DNA from: Pseudomonadota bacterium
GTDB taxonomy: Bacteria > Pseudomonadota > Alphaproteobacteria > Rhizobiales > Devosiaceae
Length of the DNA stretch: 5,543 nt
Assembly: GCA_023436745.1 (NCBI GenBank)
Contig: JAEZHZ010000190.1
Location: 1 to 5,543 of the forward strand
Direction: 5' to 3'
Below, piece by piece: positions 1 to 5,543 of this stretch; within the stretch, counting starts at the first letter, position 1, and each line of letters begins with the position of its first letter. The translations under genes were made by a program, and so were the position numbers. A model generated the notes under the pieces. It made no database searches. It saw only the letters and a list, made by a program, of their open reading frames with translations, and was not told where the DNA came from.

Positions 1-927
1 GTGAAGAACAACGTGTCCGCGGACGACCTGCGCATCTTTTTGGCAGTGGTTCAGGAGCGCGGCTTCCGTGCCGCGGCCAGGCGCCTCGGCATGGCACCGT
101 CAAAGATCAGCACGACAATCACGCAGATCGAGAACGACATGGGCGTTCCGCTCCTCCTGCGGTCCACACGGAGCGTCGAGCCGACCGAGCATGGCCGAAG
201 GCTCGCTGGCCAGGTGGCGCCGCTTCTCGCTGGCATCGACGCAGTCGTCGCAGAGGTGGTCAGTGACACCGACAGGGTTCGCGGAAGGCTGAAGCTCAAT
301 GTCCCCGGCGCCGTCGTTCCCGATATCCTGCCTCCGATCCTCGCCAGGTTCCAGGACAGGCATCCGGAAGTCGATGTCGAGCTTGTCGTCGACAACGACC
401 TGATCGACATCATCGCTGCCGGATGCGACGCGGGCATCCGCTATGGCTCGCACCTGGCCAAGGATATGATCTCCGTCCCCATCGGCCCGAGGGTGCAAAG
501 AGTCGCCCTTGCGGCCGCGCCGTCCTATCTCGCGCGCTTTGGCCAGCCCGAAGGCCCGGCCGACCTGACGCATCATCGGACGATCCGTTACCGCCTGCCA
601 GGAGGCGCTCTGCTGCCATGGCGCTTGCAGCAGGGCGAAGACACGGTGATGGTGGAGGCGACGGCGGGGCTGGTGATCAGCGTCAATGCGCTGGACGGCG
701 CGCTCAGCTATGCCCGCCAGGGGATGGGTATAATCGGCGCCTTCCGGAACTGGTGTGAGGACGACTTTCGTTCAGGCGCACTCGTTCCTGTTCTGGAAGA
801 CTGGTGGGCGGAACTCGAGGGGCCGAGGCTGTACTATCCGAGCCGTCTCGCTGCTACGCCGCTGCGCGCTTTCATCGAAGTCAGCCGGAGCCAGCCCTCG
901 GAATTGACGTCCCCTGGTCTAGAGTAG
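1..927 (+). CDS. LysR-type transcriptional regulator (start at window edge)
   Basis: This is a DNA-binding LysR-family regulator of 308 residues, a normal length for the family (about 300). The N-terminal winged helix-turn-helix spans residues 6-65: an LRIFLAVVQERGF opening, the AAARRLGMAPSKIS helix-turn-helix, and the ending LLLRSTRSVEPTEHG. A linker helix follows, and then a periplasmic-binding-protein-like effector domain from about residue 93 (GRLKLNVP) to 295. The effector half resembles the CrgA/DmlR-like subgroup, with GIRYG near 146 and PSYLARFG near 174. The GTG at base 1 suits the family, because only a few residues normally precede the first helix. However, it is the first base of the window, so an upstream start and the promoter cannot be judged; a second GTG lies at base 13. 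LysR regulators often control a divergent neighbour, which here would lie left of the window. The effector is unknown. The 3' end overlaps the convergent dehydrogenase gene by 9 bases. Confidence 0.93.
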   Translation: MKNNVSADDLRIFLAVVQERGFRAAARRLGMAPSKISTTITQIENDMGVPLLLRSTRSVEPTEHGRRLAGQVAPLLAGIDAVVAEVVSDTDRVRGRLKLNVPGAVVPDILPPILARFQDRHPEVDVELVVDNDLIDIIAAGCDAGIRYGSHLAKDMISVPIGPRVQRVALAAAPSYLARFGQPEGPADLTHHRTIRYRLPGGALLPWRLQQGEDTVMVEATAGLVISVNALDGALSYARQGMGIIGAFRNWCEDDFRSGALVPVLEDWWAELEGPRLYYPSRLAATPLRAFIEVSRSQPSELTSPGLE

Positions 928-1734
928 GGCCTGCTGCGCCGCCTGGTAGACCGAGCGAACAGTGGGACGAAAGCCAAGACTGCGTGCAAGCGATCCGTCG
1001 ACATGCAGGTGCCATGGATTGACGAGAGGGTCGGATGAGGGATCCACCGTCCGACCCACCAACTGGGCGAGCTCGTACACCGTTGTAGGAGCCTCATCGG
1101 TGATGTTGACGATCTTGCCGTCCATGACGCCGGATAGGGCGAGCTCCGTTGCGGTGAAGATGTCACGGTGATGAATGGTGCTCATCCTCTTGGCCGGATG
1201 CCATTTGCCGCTGATCGCATGTGTAGGCAGGGCGTCCAGATGTCCGTCGTTGTCGCCGTAGACAAATGGAAACCGGAGGATTGCCCAGTTCAGCCCGCTT
1301 TCGCGCAATTCCCGCTCGGCGGCTATCTTGCTGGCTGGATAGGCCTGTTCGGGCTCGGTTTGATCGTCCTCGCGTCCCGGGTGCGCGCCAGCGGGGTCGT
1401 AGACATTGCTGGTGCTCGACATGATGAAGCGGGCGGTGGGAGCATACTGCTTCGCGGCGGCGACGAGATTGCGCGTGCCTTCGAGGTTACTGCGCCAGAT
1501 GAGGTCTGCATCGGGGGTGCGGAAAACGGCCGCCAGGTGGACGATGGCCGAAACCCCTTCCATCGCAGCCATCAGCGTAGAGGGTGAGAGAACGTCGCCT
1601 TCCACCACGGTACCATAGGGCGGCGGAGTCTTGCCGGGTCGGAGGAGGACCCGACAGGCCCAGCCCGCATCTGCGAGGCGGGGCAACAGCCGTTCGCCGA
1701 CCAATCCGGTCGCGCCAGTCAACAACAAGGTCAT
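919..1734 (-). CDS. NAD(P)-dependent epimerase/dehydratase-type SDR oxidoreductase
   Basis: This is a cytoplasmic extended short-chain dehydrogenase of 271 residues. The Rossmann nucleotide-binding motif TGATGLVG (TGxxGxxG) is at residues 6-13. An acidic GDV follows at 46-48, then HLAA at 66-69 and NLEGTRNL around 83-90. The active site shows a serine-rich strand (MSSTSNVY, 105-112) and the catalytic YxxxK as Tyr132 and Lys136 in YPASK. RFPFVYG (154-160) and the HHRD segment (198-201) are also typical of NAD-dependent epimerases/dehydratases. It is shorter than classic sugar epimerases (about 310-340 residues), so the substrate-binding C-terminal part is reduced and the substrate cannot be named. 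The ATG overlaps the TGA of the upstream MarR gene, and AAGGAG lies 7 bases before it. The two genes are therefore almost surely co-transcribed and translationally coupled, with the MarR protein the likely regulator. A sugar-nucleotide epimerase, a reductase or an NmrA-like protein are alternatives. Confidence 0.92.
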   Translation of the reverse strand: MTLLLTGATGLVGERLLPRLADAGWACRVLLRPGKTPPPYGTVVEGDVLSPSTLMAAMEGVSAIVHLAAVFRTPDADLIWRSNLEGTRNLVAAAKQYAPTARFIMSSTSNVYDPAGAHPGREDDQTEPEQAYPASKIAAERELRESGLNWAILRFPFVYGDNDGHLDALPTHAISGKWHPAKRMSTIHHRDIFTATELALSGVMDGKIVNITDEAPTTVYELAQLVGRTVDPSSDPLVNPWHLHVDGSLARSLGFRPTVRSVYQAAQQALL

Positions 1735-2192
1735 GATCTCGCTCCTTTGCGGGAAAGCTCGTCGAGCCGCTCAGCGGCTGTTCGGAGCACGTTTATGGCC
1801 GCACTCAGGTCGGCAGGCTCCATGCCGGCGAAGGCAGCGTGCTGGATGGAGGTTAGGTCAGGTAGCTCCTGCCAGAGTGCTTCCCCCGCCGCTGTGATGC
1901 TCAGGGATTTCTGACGTTGGTCGAGGCTGTCCACGACCTGCTCGACAAGGCCCTTGCGGACAAGGGCGGCGACGATGACGCTGAGCGTCGCGCGCTCGAT
2001 GTCGAGTATCTTGGGTAGGACGCGCTGCTTGGTCGGGCCGTTCGTGACCAGGTGATGCAGCACATACCATTGGGTGGTGCCAATCCCATACGGCCTGAGC
2101 GCAGCCTCCATGGCCACGCGGCCCGCCAGGAAGCATCGCTTGGTCCACATGGCCACGCGCTCAATATCAGCAGTTTCGGATTTGTTAGCCAT
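1731..2192 (-). CDS. MarR-family winged helix regulator
   Basis: This is a predicted dimeric cytoplasmic transcription factor of 153 residues, a usual MarR length. N-terminal helices (about 8-35) lead into a TTQWYVLHHL helix (39-48). A winged helix-turn-helix follows at about 54-102: LPKILDIERATLSVIVAALVRKG forms the DNA-reading helices, and the wing carries the family pattern DQRQKSLSIT (91-100) followed by AAG. A C-terminal dimerisation helix ends the protein. The only cysteine is Cys20, in the first helix. The ATG at 2190-2192 has no Shine-Dalgarno sequence in front of it. It is chosen because it keeps the full first helix and because the promoter and half-site array sit directly over it. 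An internal ATG at codon 15 would cut into helix 1. The gene is first in an operon with the dehydrogenase (4-base ATGA overlap), and autorepression is likely from the operator layout. The inducing ligand is unknown. Confidence 0.93.
   Translation of the reverse strand: MANKSETADIERVAMWTKRCFLAGRVAMEAALRPYGIGTTQWYVLHHLVTNGPTKQRVLPKILDIERATLSVIVAALVRKGLVEQVVDSLDQRQKSLSITAAGEALWQELPDLTSIQHAAFAGMEPADLSAAINVLRTAAERLDELSRKGARS
1742..1747 (-). promoter_or_regulatory. Shine-Dalgarno of the dehydrogenase gene inside the MarR 3' end
   Basis: The minus strand reads AAGGAG 7 bases before the dehydrogenase ATG (1734-1732). It lies within the last codons of the MarR gene. With the ATGA overlap at 1731-1734 it fixes the dehydrogenase start and points to coupled translation. 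Confidence 0.8.
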
Positions 2193-2218
2193 CTAACAGA
2201 TATGTTAGCTAGCTATCA
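2183..2218 (-). promoter_or_regulatory. Putative MarR operator: four alternating half-sites at 10-base period
   Basis: On the plus strand the hexamers are TGTTAG (2183-2188), CTAACA (2193-2198), TGTTAG (2203-2208) and CTATCA (2213-2218). The first three are exact inverted copies and the fourth differs by one base. Their starts are exactly 10 bases apart, about one helical turn. The result is two overlapping perfect-arm palindromes, one centred on the MarR start codon (TGTTAG-CCAT-CTAACA) and one over the -10 box (CTAACA-GATA-TGTTAG), plus a weaker third. MarR dimers bind short palindromes over their own promoters, so this is read as the autoregulatory operator. The binding protein is inferred from position only. 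Confidence 0.72.
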
Positions 2219-2441
2219 AATTGTCAAGCTATGCTGCCTCTGCCTCCGTCGCTGCCCCGCCCGAATGGCGAAGTCGAGTGAGCGTCTGCGGAAGACCTGA
2301 GGGCGCAGGGATTCAAGAGGGGCTATAAACCCGCCCTAGTGGCTGATCATCCAGGGACGTGCGACAGGGAAGGTTGTCGATCCGTCAGGCGGGTTAGTGT
2401 CACAACGGTTTCCACTTGCGAGCTGTCGCCGAGCACCGCAG
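2193..2441. other. Intergenic region between cyclophilin and MarR genes
   Basis: This is 249 bases between the cyclophilin stop and the MarR start, both on the minus strand. The MarR-proximal end (2193-2227) is A+T-rich and holds the promoter and most of the operator array. The remainder (about 2228-2441) shows no convincing gene on either strand. It holds one weak long-range inverted repeat, AACCCGCC (2328-2335) with GGCGGGTT (2388-2395) and a 52-base loop. This could end the cyclophilin transcript but lacks a proper U-run. The region separates two transcription units. Confidence 0.6.
2199..2227 (-). promoter_or_regulatory. Sigma-70-type promoter for the MarR-dehydrogenase operon
   Basis: The minus strand shows a perfect -35 box, TTGACA (2227-2222). 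After a 17-base spacer comes CATATC (2204-2199) in the -10 position. The -10 matches the TATAAT consensus at only three of six positions. Transcription would start about 6-8 bases further on, near 2191-2193, at the A of the MarR ATG. The -10 lies in the spacer of a palindrome, so a bound repressor would block polymerase. Confidence 0.6.
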
Positions 2442-2966
2442 TCAGGCGACCCGATGGGCCCTCGAGAACGCGACCGGGTTCGTCGGATACTCGCTATCCG
2501 TCTGCGCGGTGCCGAAGATGGCCAACACTGTGTCGCGGCCGTCGACCACCCGACCAAAGGCGGCAAAGCCCTGCCCGTCGGGATTCCTGCGGCCGCCGAA
2601 GTCGAGTTCTGGCTGCGGGCCGATGCAGATGAAAATCTCGGATGTTGCTGAGCCGGGAGCCAGCCGTGCCATGGAAACGGTCATGTCGTCGTGGCGGAGG
2701 CCGGTGACTTCCGTCGTCTCGTGCGCGATCGGCGGGAAGATTTCGGGCTGATCGTCGTGCGGGTCGATACCGAGCTGGACCACTTCGATCTTGGGATCCC
2801 GTTCGGGGGGCTGGTTGGCCAGCGTCACGATGCGGTAGGCCGTGGCACGATCGTAATGCCCGCCATCGACATAGGCCAGGAAGTTGGTGGCAGTAAGCGG
2901 GGCGTTCTCGGTGTCGACCTCGACGGTAAAACTGCCAAGCGCCGTCTCGAAGAGAACATTGGTCAT
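2442..2966 (-). CDS. Divergent cyclophilin-type peptidyl-prolyl cis-trans isomerase
   Basis: This is a predicted cytoplasmic prolyl isomerase of 174 residues with no signal peptide or membrane segment. It follows the cyclophilin fold order: FETALGSFTVEV near the N-terminus, the NAPLTATNFLAYVDGGHYD segment (21-39), YRIV (44-47), VVQLG (63-67), SMARLAPGSATSEIFICIG (98-116), FGRVVDG (137-143) and an ending NPVAFSRAHRVA that matches the usual PV-x-A-RV tail. By eye, Arg45, Gln64 and Phe112 match the catalytic Arg55, Gln63 and Phe113 of human cyclophilin A. The Phe60, Trp121 and His126 equivalents are not conserved. About ten extra residues sit between YRIV and the Gln, a feature I associate with a bacterial subgroup. 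The start ATG has a weak AGG 6 bases upstream. It follows the peptide-binding-protein gene by 57 bases and may share its transcript. Folding helper activity is inferred from family only. Confidence 0.85.
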   Translation of the reverse strand: MTNVLFETALGSFTVEVDTENAPLTATNFLAYVDGGHYDRATAYRIVTLANQPPERDPKIEVVQLGIDPHDDQPEIFPPIAHETTEVTGLRHDDMTVSMARLAPGSATSEIFICIGPQPELDFGGRRNPDGQGFAAFGRVVDGRDTVLAIFGTAQTDSEYPTNPVAFSRAHRVA

Positions 2967-2988
2967 TTGGAGCCTGCTTTTTTGGAGG

Positions 2989-3014
2989 GCTCCCGCCGGA
3001 TGACCGGCGGGAGC
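2989..3014 (-). terminator. Perfect 11-bp GC-rich intercistronic hairpin (terminator or 3' stabiliser)
   Basis: On the plus strand, GCTCCCGCCGG (2989-2999) and CCGGCGGGAGC (3004-3014) are perfect inverted copies around a 4-base loop. The hairpin starts 9 bases past the binding-protein stop codon. In the minus-strand transcript it is followed by CCTCC and then a run of six A residues, not U, so it is not a standard intrinsic terminator. A stem here could protect the 3' end of the abundant binding-protein message or partly lower expression of the downstream isomerase gene. The structure is seen directly; the role is inferred. Confidence 0.6.
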
Positions 3015-3023
3015 GGGTTTGGT

Positions 3024-4604
3024 TCAGTCAGCGATCTGAGCGTCGCGGAAGTACGGCACGTTCAGAGCCGACCGCCAGAAGCCGGTCACCTTGGGGCTCA
3101 TCATCATGTAGTTGTAGCGATGATACTGCGGCAGGATCGCGTGATCGTTCATCAGGATCGCCTCAGCCGTGCGCATGTGATCGCGCGATTCCGCCTCGTC
3201 GGTGGCCTGCTTGGCCGCTTCGATGGCAGCGTCATACTCCGGGTTGGACCAGTTGTTGAGATTGTTGGCCGAACCGGTGACGAAGTTGTCGAGGAAGGTC
3301 ATCGGATGCGGGTAGTCCGCGCCCCAGCCCATCTGCGCGATCTGGTATTCGACCTTCTGCACTTCCGGATAGAAGACCTGCCATTCGGTGGCGTTGATCT
3401 CGACGTCGATGTTGAGATTTTCCTTCCACATCTGCTGAATGGCTTCGAGCAGCTTCTCGATCGGCGGCGACGTGTAGGTCACGAAGACGGTCGAGGGGAA
3501 ACCTTCGCCGTTCGGGTATCCGGCTTCTGCGAGAGCAGCCTGAGCGCCCTCAATATCGGCAGTTTCCGACAGACCGAACGTGTCACGGCCTTCGGCGAAG
3601 TCTTCGCCACCAAGGCTCATGCCCGGGGGGACGAGGCCCAGTGCCGGCGTATCAGCCGATTGCAGCACGAACTCGATGATCTCCGAGCGGTCGATGGCCA
3701 TGGAAAGGGCCTTGCGCACGTTCAGGTTGTCGAGCGGTGCCTGGTTCGGGTTGAAGAAGGCATAGGTGGTGCCCAGCGCCGGAACGATGAGGAAGGCATC
3801 CGATTCAACCGACAGACGCGGGATTTCCGGCGCCGGCACGGATTCAATGCCGTCGACGTCGCCAGCTTCCATGGCGGCGAGCGCCGTGGCCGGATCGGGG
3901 ATCAGGCGGAAGGTGAGCTTGTCGAGGCTGACGGCGTCGGCGTCATAGTAGTTCGGGTTCTTCTCGAAGACGACCGACTCGCCCTGGTTGAACGCGGTGA
4001 CACGGAACGGGCCAGTACCGATGAACGTAGCCGGGTTGCGGGTCCAGCCTTCCGGGTCAGCTGACACAATGTCTTCGCGGACAGGGTAGAAGGCCGGGTA
4101 GTTCAAGAGCTGCATCATGTACGGGACGCGCTGCTTGAGGGTGAAGGTGAGGGTCTTCTCGTCGGGAGCCGAGACCGCGATGGCGTCGGCATCGCCGCCG
4201 TTATAGGCCTCTTCGGCGCCCACGATGTGGTAGAGCATCTGCGAGTTCATCGCGCCGGTGGCAGGATCCAGCACGCGCTTCCAGGCGTAGACAAAGTCCG
4301 ACGCCTTGACTGGCTCGCCGTCCGACCACTTCGCGTCGCGCAGTGTGAACGTGTACGTCAGGCCATCTTCCGAGATCTCCCAGCTTTCCGCGAGCGCAGG
4401 GATGACTTCGCCTTCGGGGCTGAAGCGGATCAGGCCCTCGAAGGTGTTGCCGATGATCGGGGCGGCGAAGGTTTCAGCCGTGGTGCCGGGGTCGTACTTG
4501 GCGCTTTCGTTATTGACCACGTAGGTCAATTCCCCCGCGGCGAAGACTCCTCCGGTCGTCGCCAGCAGTGCTGCCGTCATCAGCGGCAGAAGCATCTTCT
4601 TCAT
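3024..4604 (-). CDS. Peptide ABC transporter periplasmic substrate-binding protein (OppA/SBP family 5)
   Basis: This is the periplasmic receptor that captures oligopeptides and delivers them to an ABC permease. It has 526 residues, normal for family 5 (about 500-550). Residues 1-22 form a Sec signal peptide (MKKMLLPLMTAALLATTGGVFA, split here by eye into a KK start, a hydrophobic core and an A-x-A-like exit), with cleavage likely near 22-23. There is no lipobox cysteine, so the protein should be soluble. The family signature covers about 68-117: LAESWEISEDGLTYTF, LRDAKWSDGEPVKASDF, VYAWKRVLDPATG. GWGADYPHP (427-434) matches the OppA segment whose Asp binds the peptide amino terminus (Asp430 here), which favours a peptide ligand. 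The start at 4602-4604 is supported by the signal peptide, by AGGAGA 7 bases upstream, and by ATGA overlap with the ATPase stop. An in-frame extension to 4727 is rejected. Exact ligand length is unknown. Confidence 0.94.
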   Translation of the reverse strand: MKKMLLPLMTAALLATTGGVFAAGELTYVVNNESAKYDPGTTAETFAAPIIGNTFEGLIRFSPEGEVIPALAESWEISEDGLTYTFTLRDAKWSDGEPVKASDFVYAWKRVLDPATGAMNSQMLYHIVGAEEAYNGGDADAIAVSAPDEKTLTFTLKQRVPYMMQLLNYPAFYPVREDIVSADPEGWTRNPATFIGTGPFRVTAFNQGESVVFEKNPNYYDADAVSLDKLTFRLIPDPATALAAMEAGDVDGIESVPAPEIPRLSVESDAFLIVPALGTTYAFFNPNQAPLDNLNVRKALSMAIDRSEIIEFVLQSADTPALGLVPPGMSLGGEDFAEGRDTFGLSETADIEGAQAALAEAGYPNGEGFPSTVFVTYTSPPIEKLLEAIQQMWKENLNIDVEINATEWQVFYPEVQKVEYQIAQMGWGADYPHPMTFLDNFVTGSANNLNNWSNPEYDAAIEAAKQATDEAESRDHMRTAEAILMNDHAILPQYHRYNYMMMSPKVTGFWRSALNVPYFRDAQIAD

Positions 4605-5543
4605 GACGTTCTCTCCTGTCTTGAGGTTTGGACCTCGTTGGACCCGTCCGCCAGTTCCCTGGCGAAATGGCAGGCGGAGACATGGCCTCCGCCAATATCG
4701 ATCAATGGCGGCTCGGCGCGGGCGCACAGCTCGGTGGCGAGCGGACAGCGCGTGCGGAAGCGACAGCCAGACGGAATATCGATCGGGCTCGGGATTTCTC
4801 CCTGCATCGGCTCCACATTGCGCTGGACCGAGGGGTCCGGCACCGGAATCGCCGAGAGCAGCGCCCGCGTATAGGGATGTGAAGGACGATGGTAGAGATC
4901 GGCGCTCGGCGCCAGCTCGACGATCTTGCCCAGATACATGACCCCGATGCGATCCGAGATATGGCGCACCATTGAAAGGTCATGCGTGATGAAGAGGTAG
5001 GTGAGGCCCAGCTCTTCCTGGAGGTCCTCCAGCATGTTGACGACCTGCGCCTGCACCGACACGTCGAGCGCCGATATCGGTTCGTCGCAGATGACGAGAT
5101 CTGGCTCGAGAGCTATGGCGCGGGCAATGCCGATACGCTGGCGCTGGCCACCCGAAAACTCATGCGCGAAGCGCGCAGCGGCATCGGAAGGCAGGCCAAC
5201 CCGATCGAGCAGCTTGCTGACCCTGGCGCGCCGCCCGGCGGCCGTTCCAATGCCGGATATCTCCAGCGGCTCCGCTATCAGCTCTCCAACGCTCATGCGC
5301 GGGTTGAGGCTCGCGTAGGGATCCTGGAAGATCATCTGCACCCGGCGACGGAACTTGTTCAGCCGGCGCTCGGGCAGGGCACCCACATCTTCGCCGTCAA
5401 ACACGATGCTGCCCGAAGTGGGATCATGCAGACGGATCACCGTCCTGGCGAGAGTCGACTTTCCGCAGCCCGACTCCCCCACGAGACCCAGCGTTTCGCC
5501 CTGCATCAGATCAAGATCGATGCCATCGACGGCGCGCAGGATC
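4601..5543 (-). CDS. Oligopeptide/dipeptide ABC transporter ATP-binding protein, OppF/DppF type (5' end outside window)
   Basis: This is the cytoplasmic ATPase that powers peptide import. The window shows 313 codons, and the reading frame runs through the right edge. The first visible residues (ILRAVDGIDLDL) are the usual strand just before the nucleotide-binding core, so the Met at 5504-5506 is internal and perhaps 20-40 residues are missing. Counting from the first visible codon: Walker A GESGCGKST (22-30), Q-loop FQDP (Gln73), signature FSGGQ (129-133), Walker B LVICDE (149-154), D-loop SALD (157-160) and H-loop His187. The C-terminal oligo_HPY domain carries the peptide-family motif GCRFRTRCPLATELC and a later ACH. 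Its four cysteines (260, 266, 273, 291) match those reported to hold an Fe-S cluster in DppD-type proteins. The LRAVDG opening favours OppF/DppF over OppD/DppD. The TGA overlaps the ATG of the binding-protein gene. Permeases are expected upstream, outside the window. Confidence 0.94.
   Translation of the reverse strand, partial: ILRAVDGIDLDLMQGETLGLVGESGCGKSTLARTVIRLHDPTSGSIVFDGEDVGALPERRLNKFRRRVQMIFQDPYASLNPRMSVGELIAEPLEISGIGTAAGRRARVSKLLDRVGLPSDAAARFAHEFSGGQRQRIGIARAIALEPDLVICDEPISALDVSVQAQVVNMLEDLQEELGLTYLFITHDLSMVRHISDRIGVMYLGKIVELAPSADLYHRPSHPYTRALLSAIPVPDPSVQRNVEPMQGEIPSPIDIPSGCRFRTRCPLATELCARAEPPLIDIGGGHVSACHFARELADGSNEVQTSRQERTS
4612..4617 (-). promoter_or_regulatory. Shine-Dalgarno of the binding-protein gene
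   Basis: The minus strand reads AGGAGA 7 bases before the ATG at 4604-4602, inside the last codons of the ATPase gene. It settles the start of the binding protein directly before its signal peptide and rules out the longer in-frame start at 4727. Confidence 0.82.

Noticed and set aside
1168..1587. Plus-strand open frame of 139 codons
   Set aside because: It is antisense to the dehydrogenase, whose Rossmann and YxxxK motifs are intact, and it has no recognisable domain.
2362..2379. Small stem CGACA / TGTCG in the intergenic region
   Set aside because: A five-base-pair stem with an 8-base loop and no associated gene feature is expected by chance.
2328..2395. Inverted repeat AACCCGCC / GGCGGGTT as a terminator of the isomerase gene
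   Set aside because: The arms are only 8 bp with a 52-base loop and no U-run, so it is hard to tell from chance in G+C-rich sequence.
2339..2651. Plus-strand open frames of 76-111 codons starting between 2339 and 2416
   Set aside because: They mostly run antisense to the isomerase gene, show no Shine-Dalgarno or family motif, and have Arg/Pro/Ser-rich shadow composition.
2691..4064. Plus-strand open frame of 457 codons across the isomerase and binding-protein genes
   Set aside because: It lies antisense to two genes with clear family motifs. Its translation is rich in Arg, Val, Gly and His with no domain pattern, as expected of a shadow frame in G+C-rich DNA.
4605..4727. In-frame 41-residue N-terminal extension of the binding protein
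   Set aside because: The extension is Arg-rich, lies inside the ATPase gene, and would bury the signal peptide. The ATG at 4604 has a good Shine-Dalgarno and begins the signal peptide.
4227..4874. Plus-strand open frame of 215 codons
   Set aside because: It is antisense to the binding-protein N-terminal region and the ATPase C-terminal region, both well supported, and it has no recognisable motif.
5504..5506. ATG as the start of the ABC ATPase
   Set aside because: The frame stays open to the window edge, and the twelve codons before it encode the usual family segment ahead of the Walker A strand, so this Met is internal.

Overview
The window carries six genes and looks like a piece of an alphaproteobacterial chromosome, probably from the order Hyphomicrobiales. 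This rests on high G+C (about 60 percent or more by eye), tight packing with several 4-base ATGA overlaps, and the style of the peptide-transport and cyclophilin proteins. The lineage is an inference from protein character, not from a marker gene. No RNA gene, CRISPR array, insertion sequence or prophage was seen.

The left edge holds a LysR-type regulator on the plus strand (1-927). Everything else is on the minus strand and reads right to left. From the right edge these are a peptide-type ABC transporter ATPase (4601-5543, 5' end outside the window), its periplasmic solute-binding protein (3024-4604, coupled by ATGA), and a divergent cytoplasmic cyclophilin-type prolyl isomerase (2442-2966). 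An intergenic region of 249 bases follows, and then a MarR-family regulator (1731-2192) that is ATGA-coupled to an extended short-chain dehydrogenase/epimerase (919-1734). The last gene meets the LysR gene tail to tail, with a 9-base overlap.

There are two functional units. The first is the distal end of an Opp/Dpp-type uptake operon; its permeases and second ATPase would be expected beyond the right edge. The prolyl isomerase behind it may share the transcript, and a perfect 11-bp GC-rich hairpin sits in the gap between them. The second is a small MarR-dehydrogenase operon that looks self-regulated. Its promoter has a perfect TTGACA -35 box, and four alternating TGTTAG/CTAACA-type half-sites at an exact 10-base period run from the promoter spacer across the -10 box and the start codon. 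The predicted transcription start falls on or next to the ATG and no Shine-Dalgarno sequence is present, so the MarR mRNA may be leaderless.

Most of the window is ordinary accessory metabolism and transport. The most distinctive signal is the MarR operator/promoter arrangement. I found no strong evidence for a wholly new biological system.
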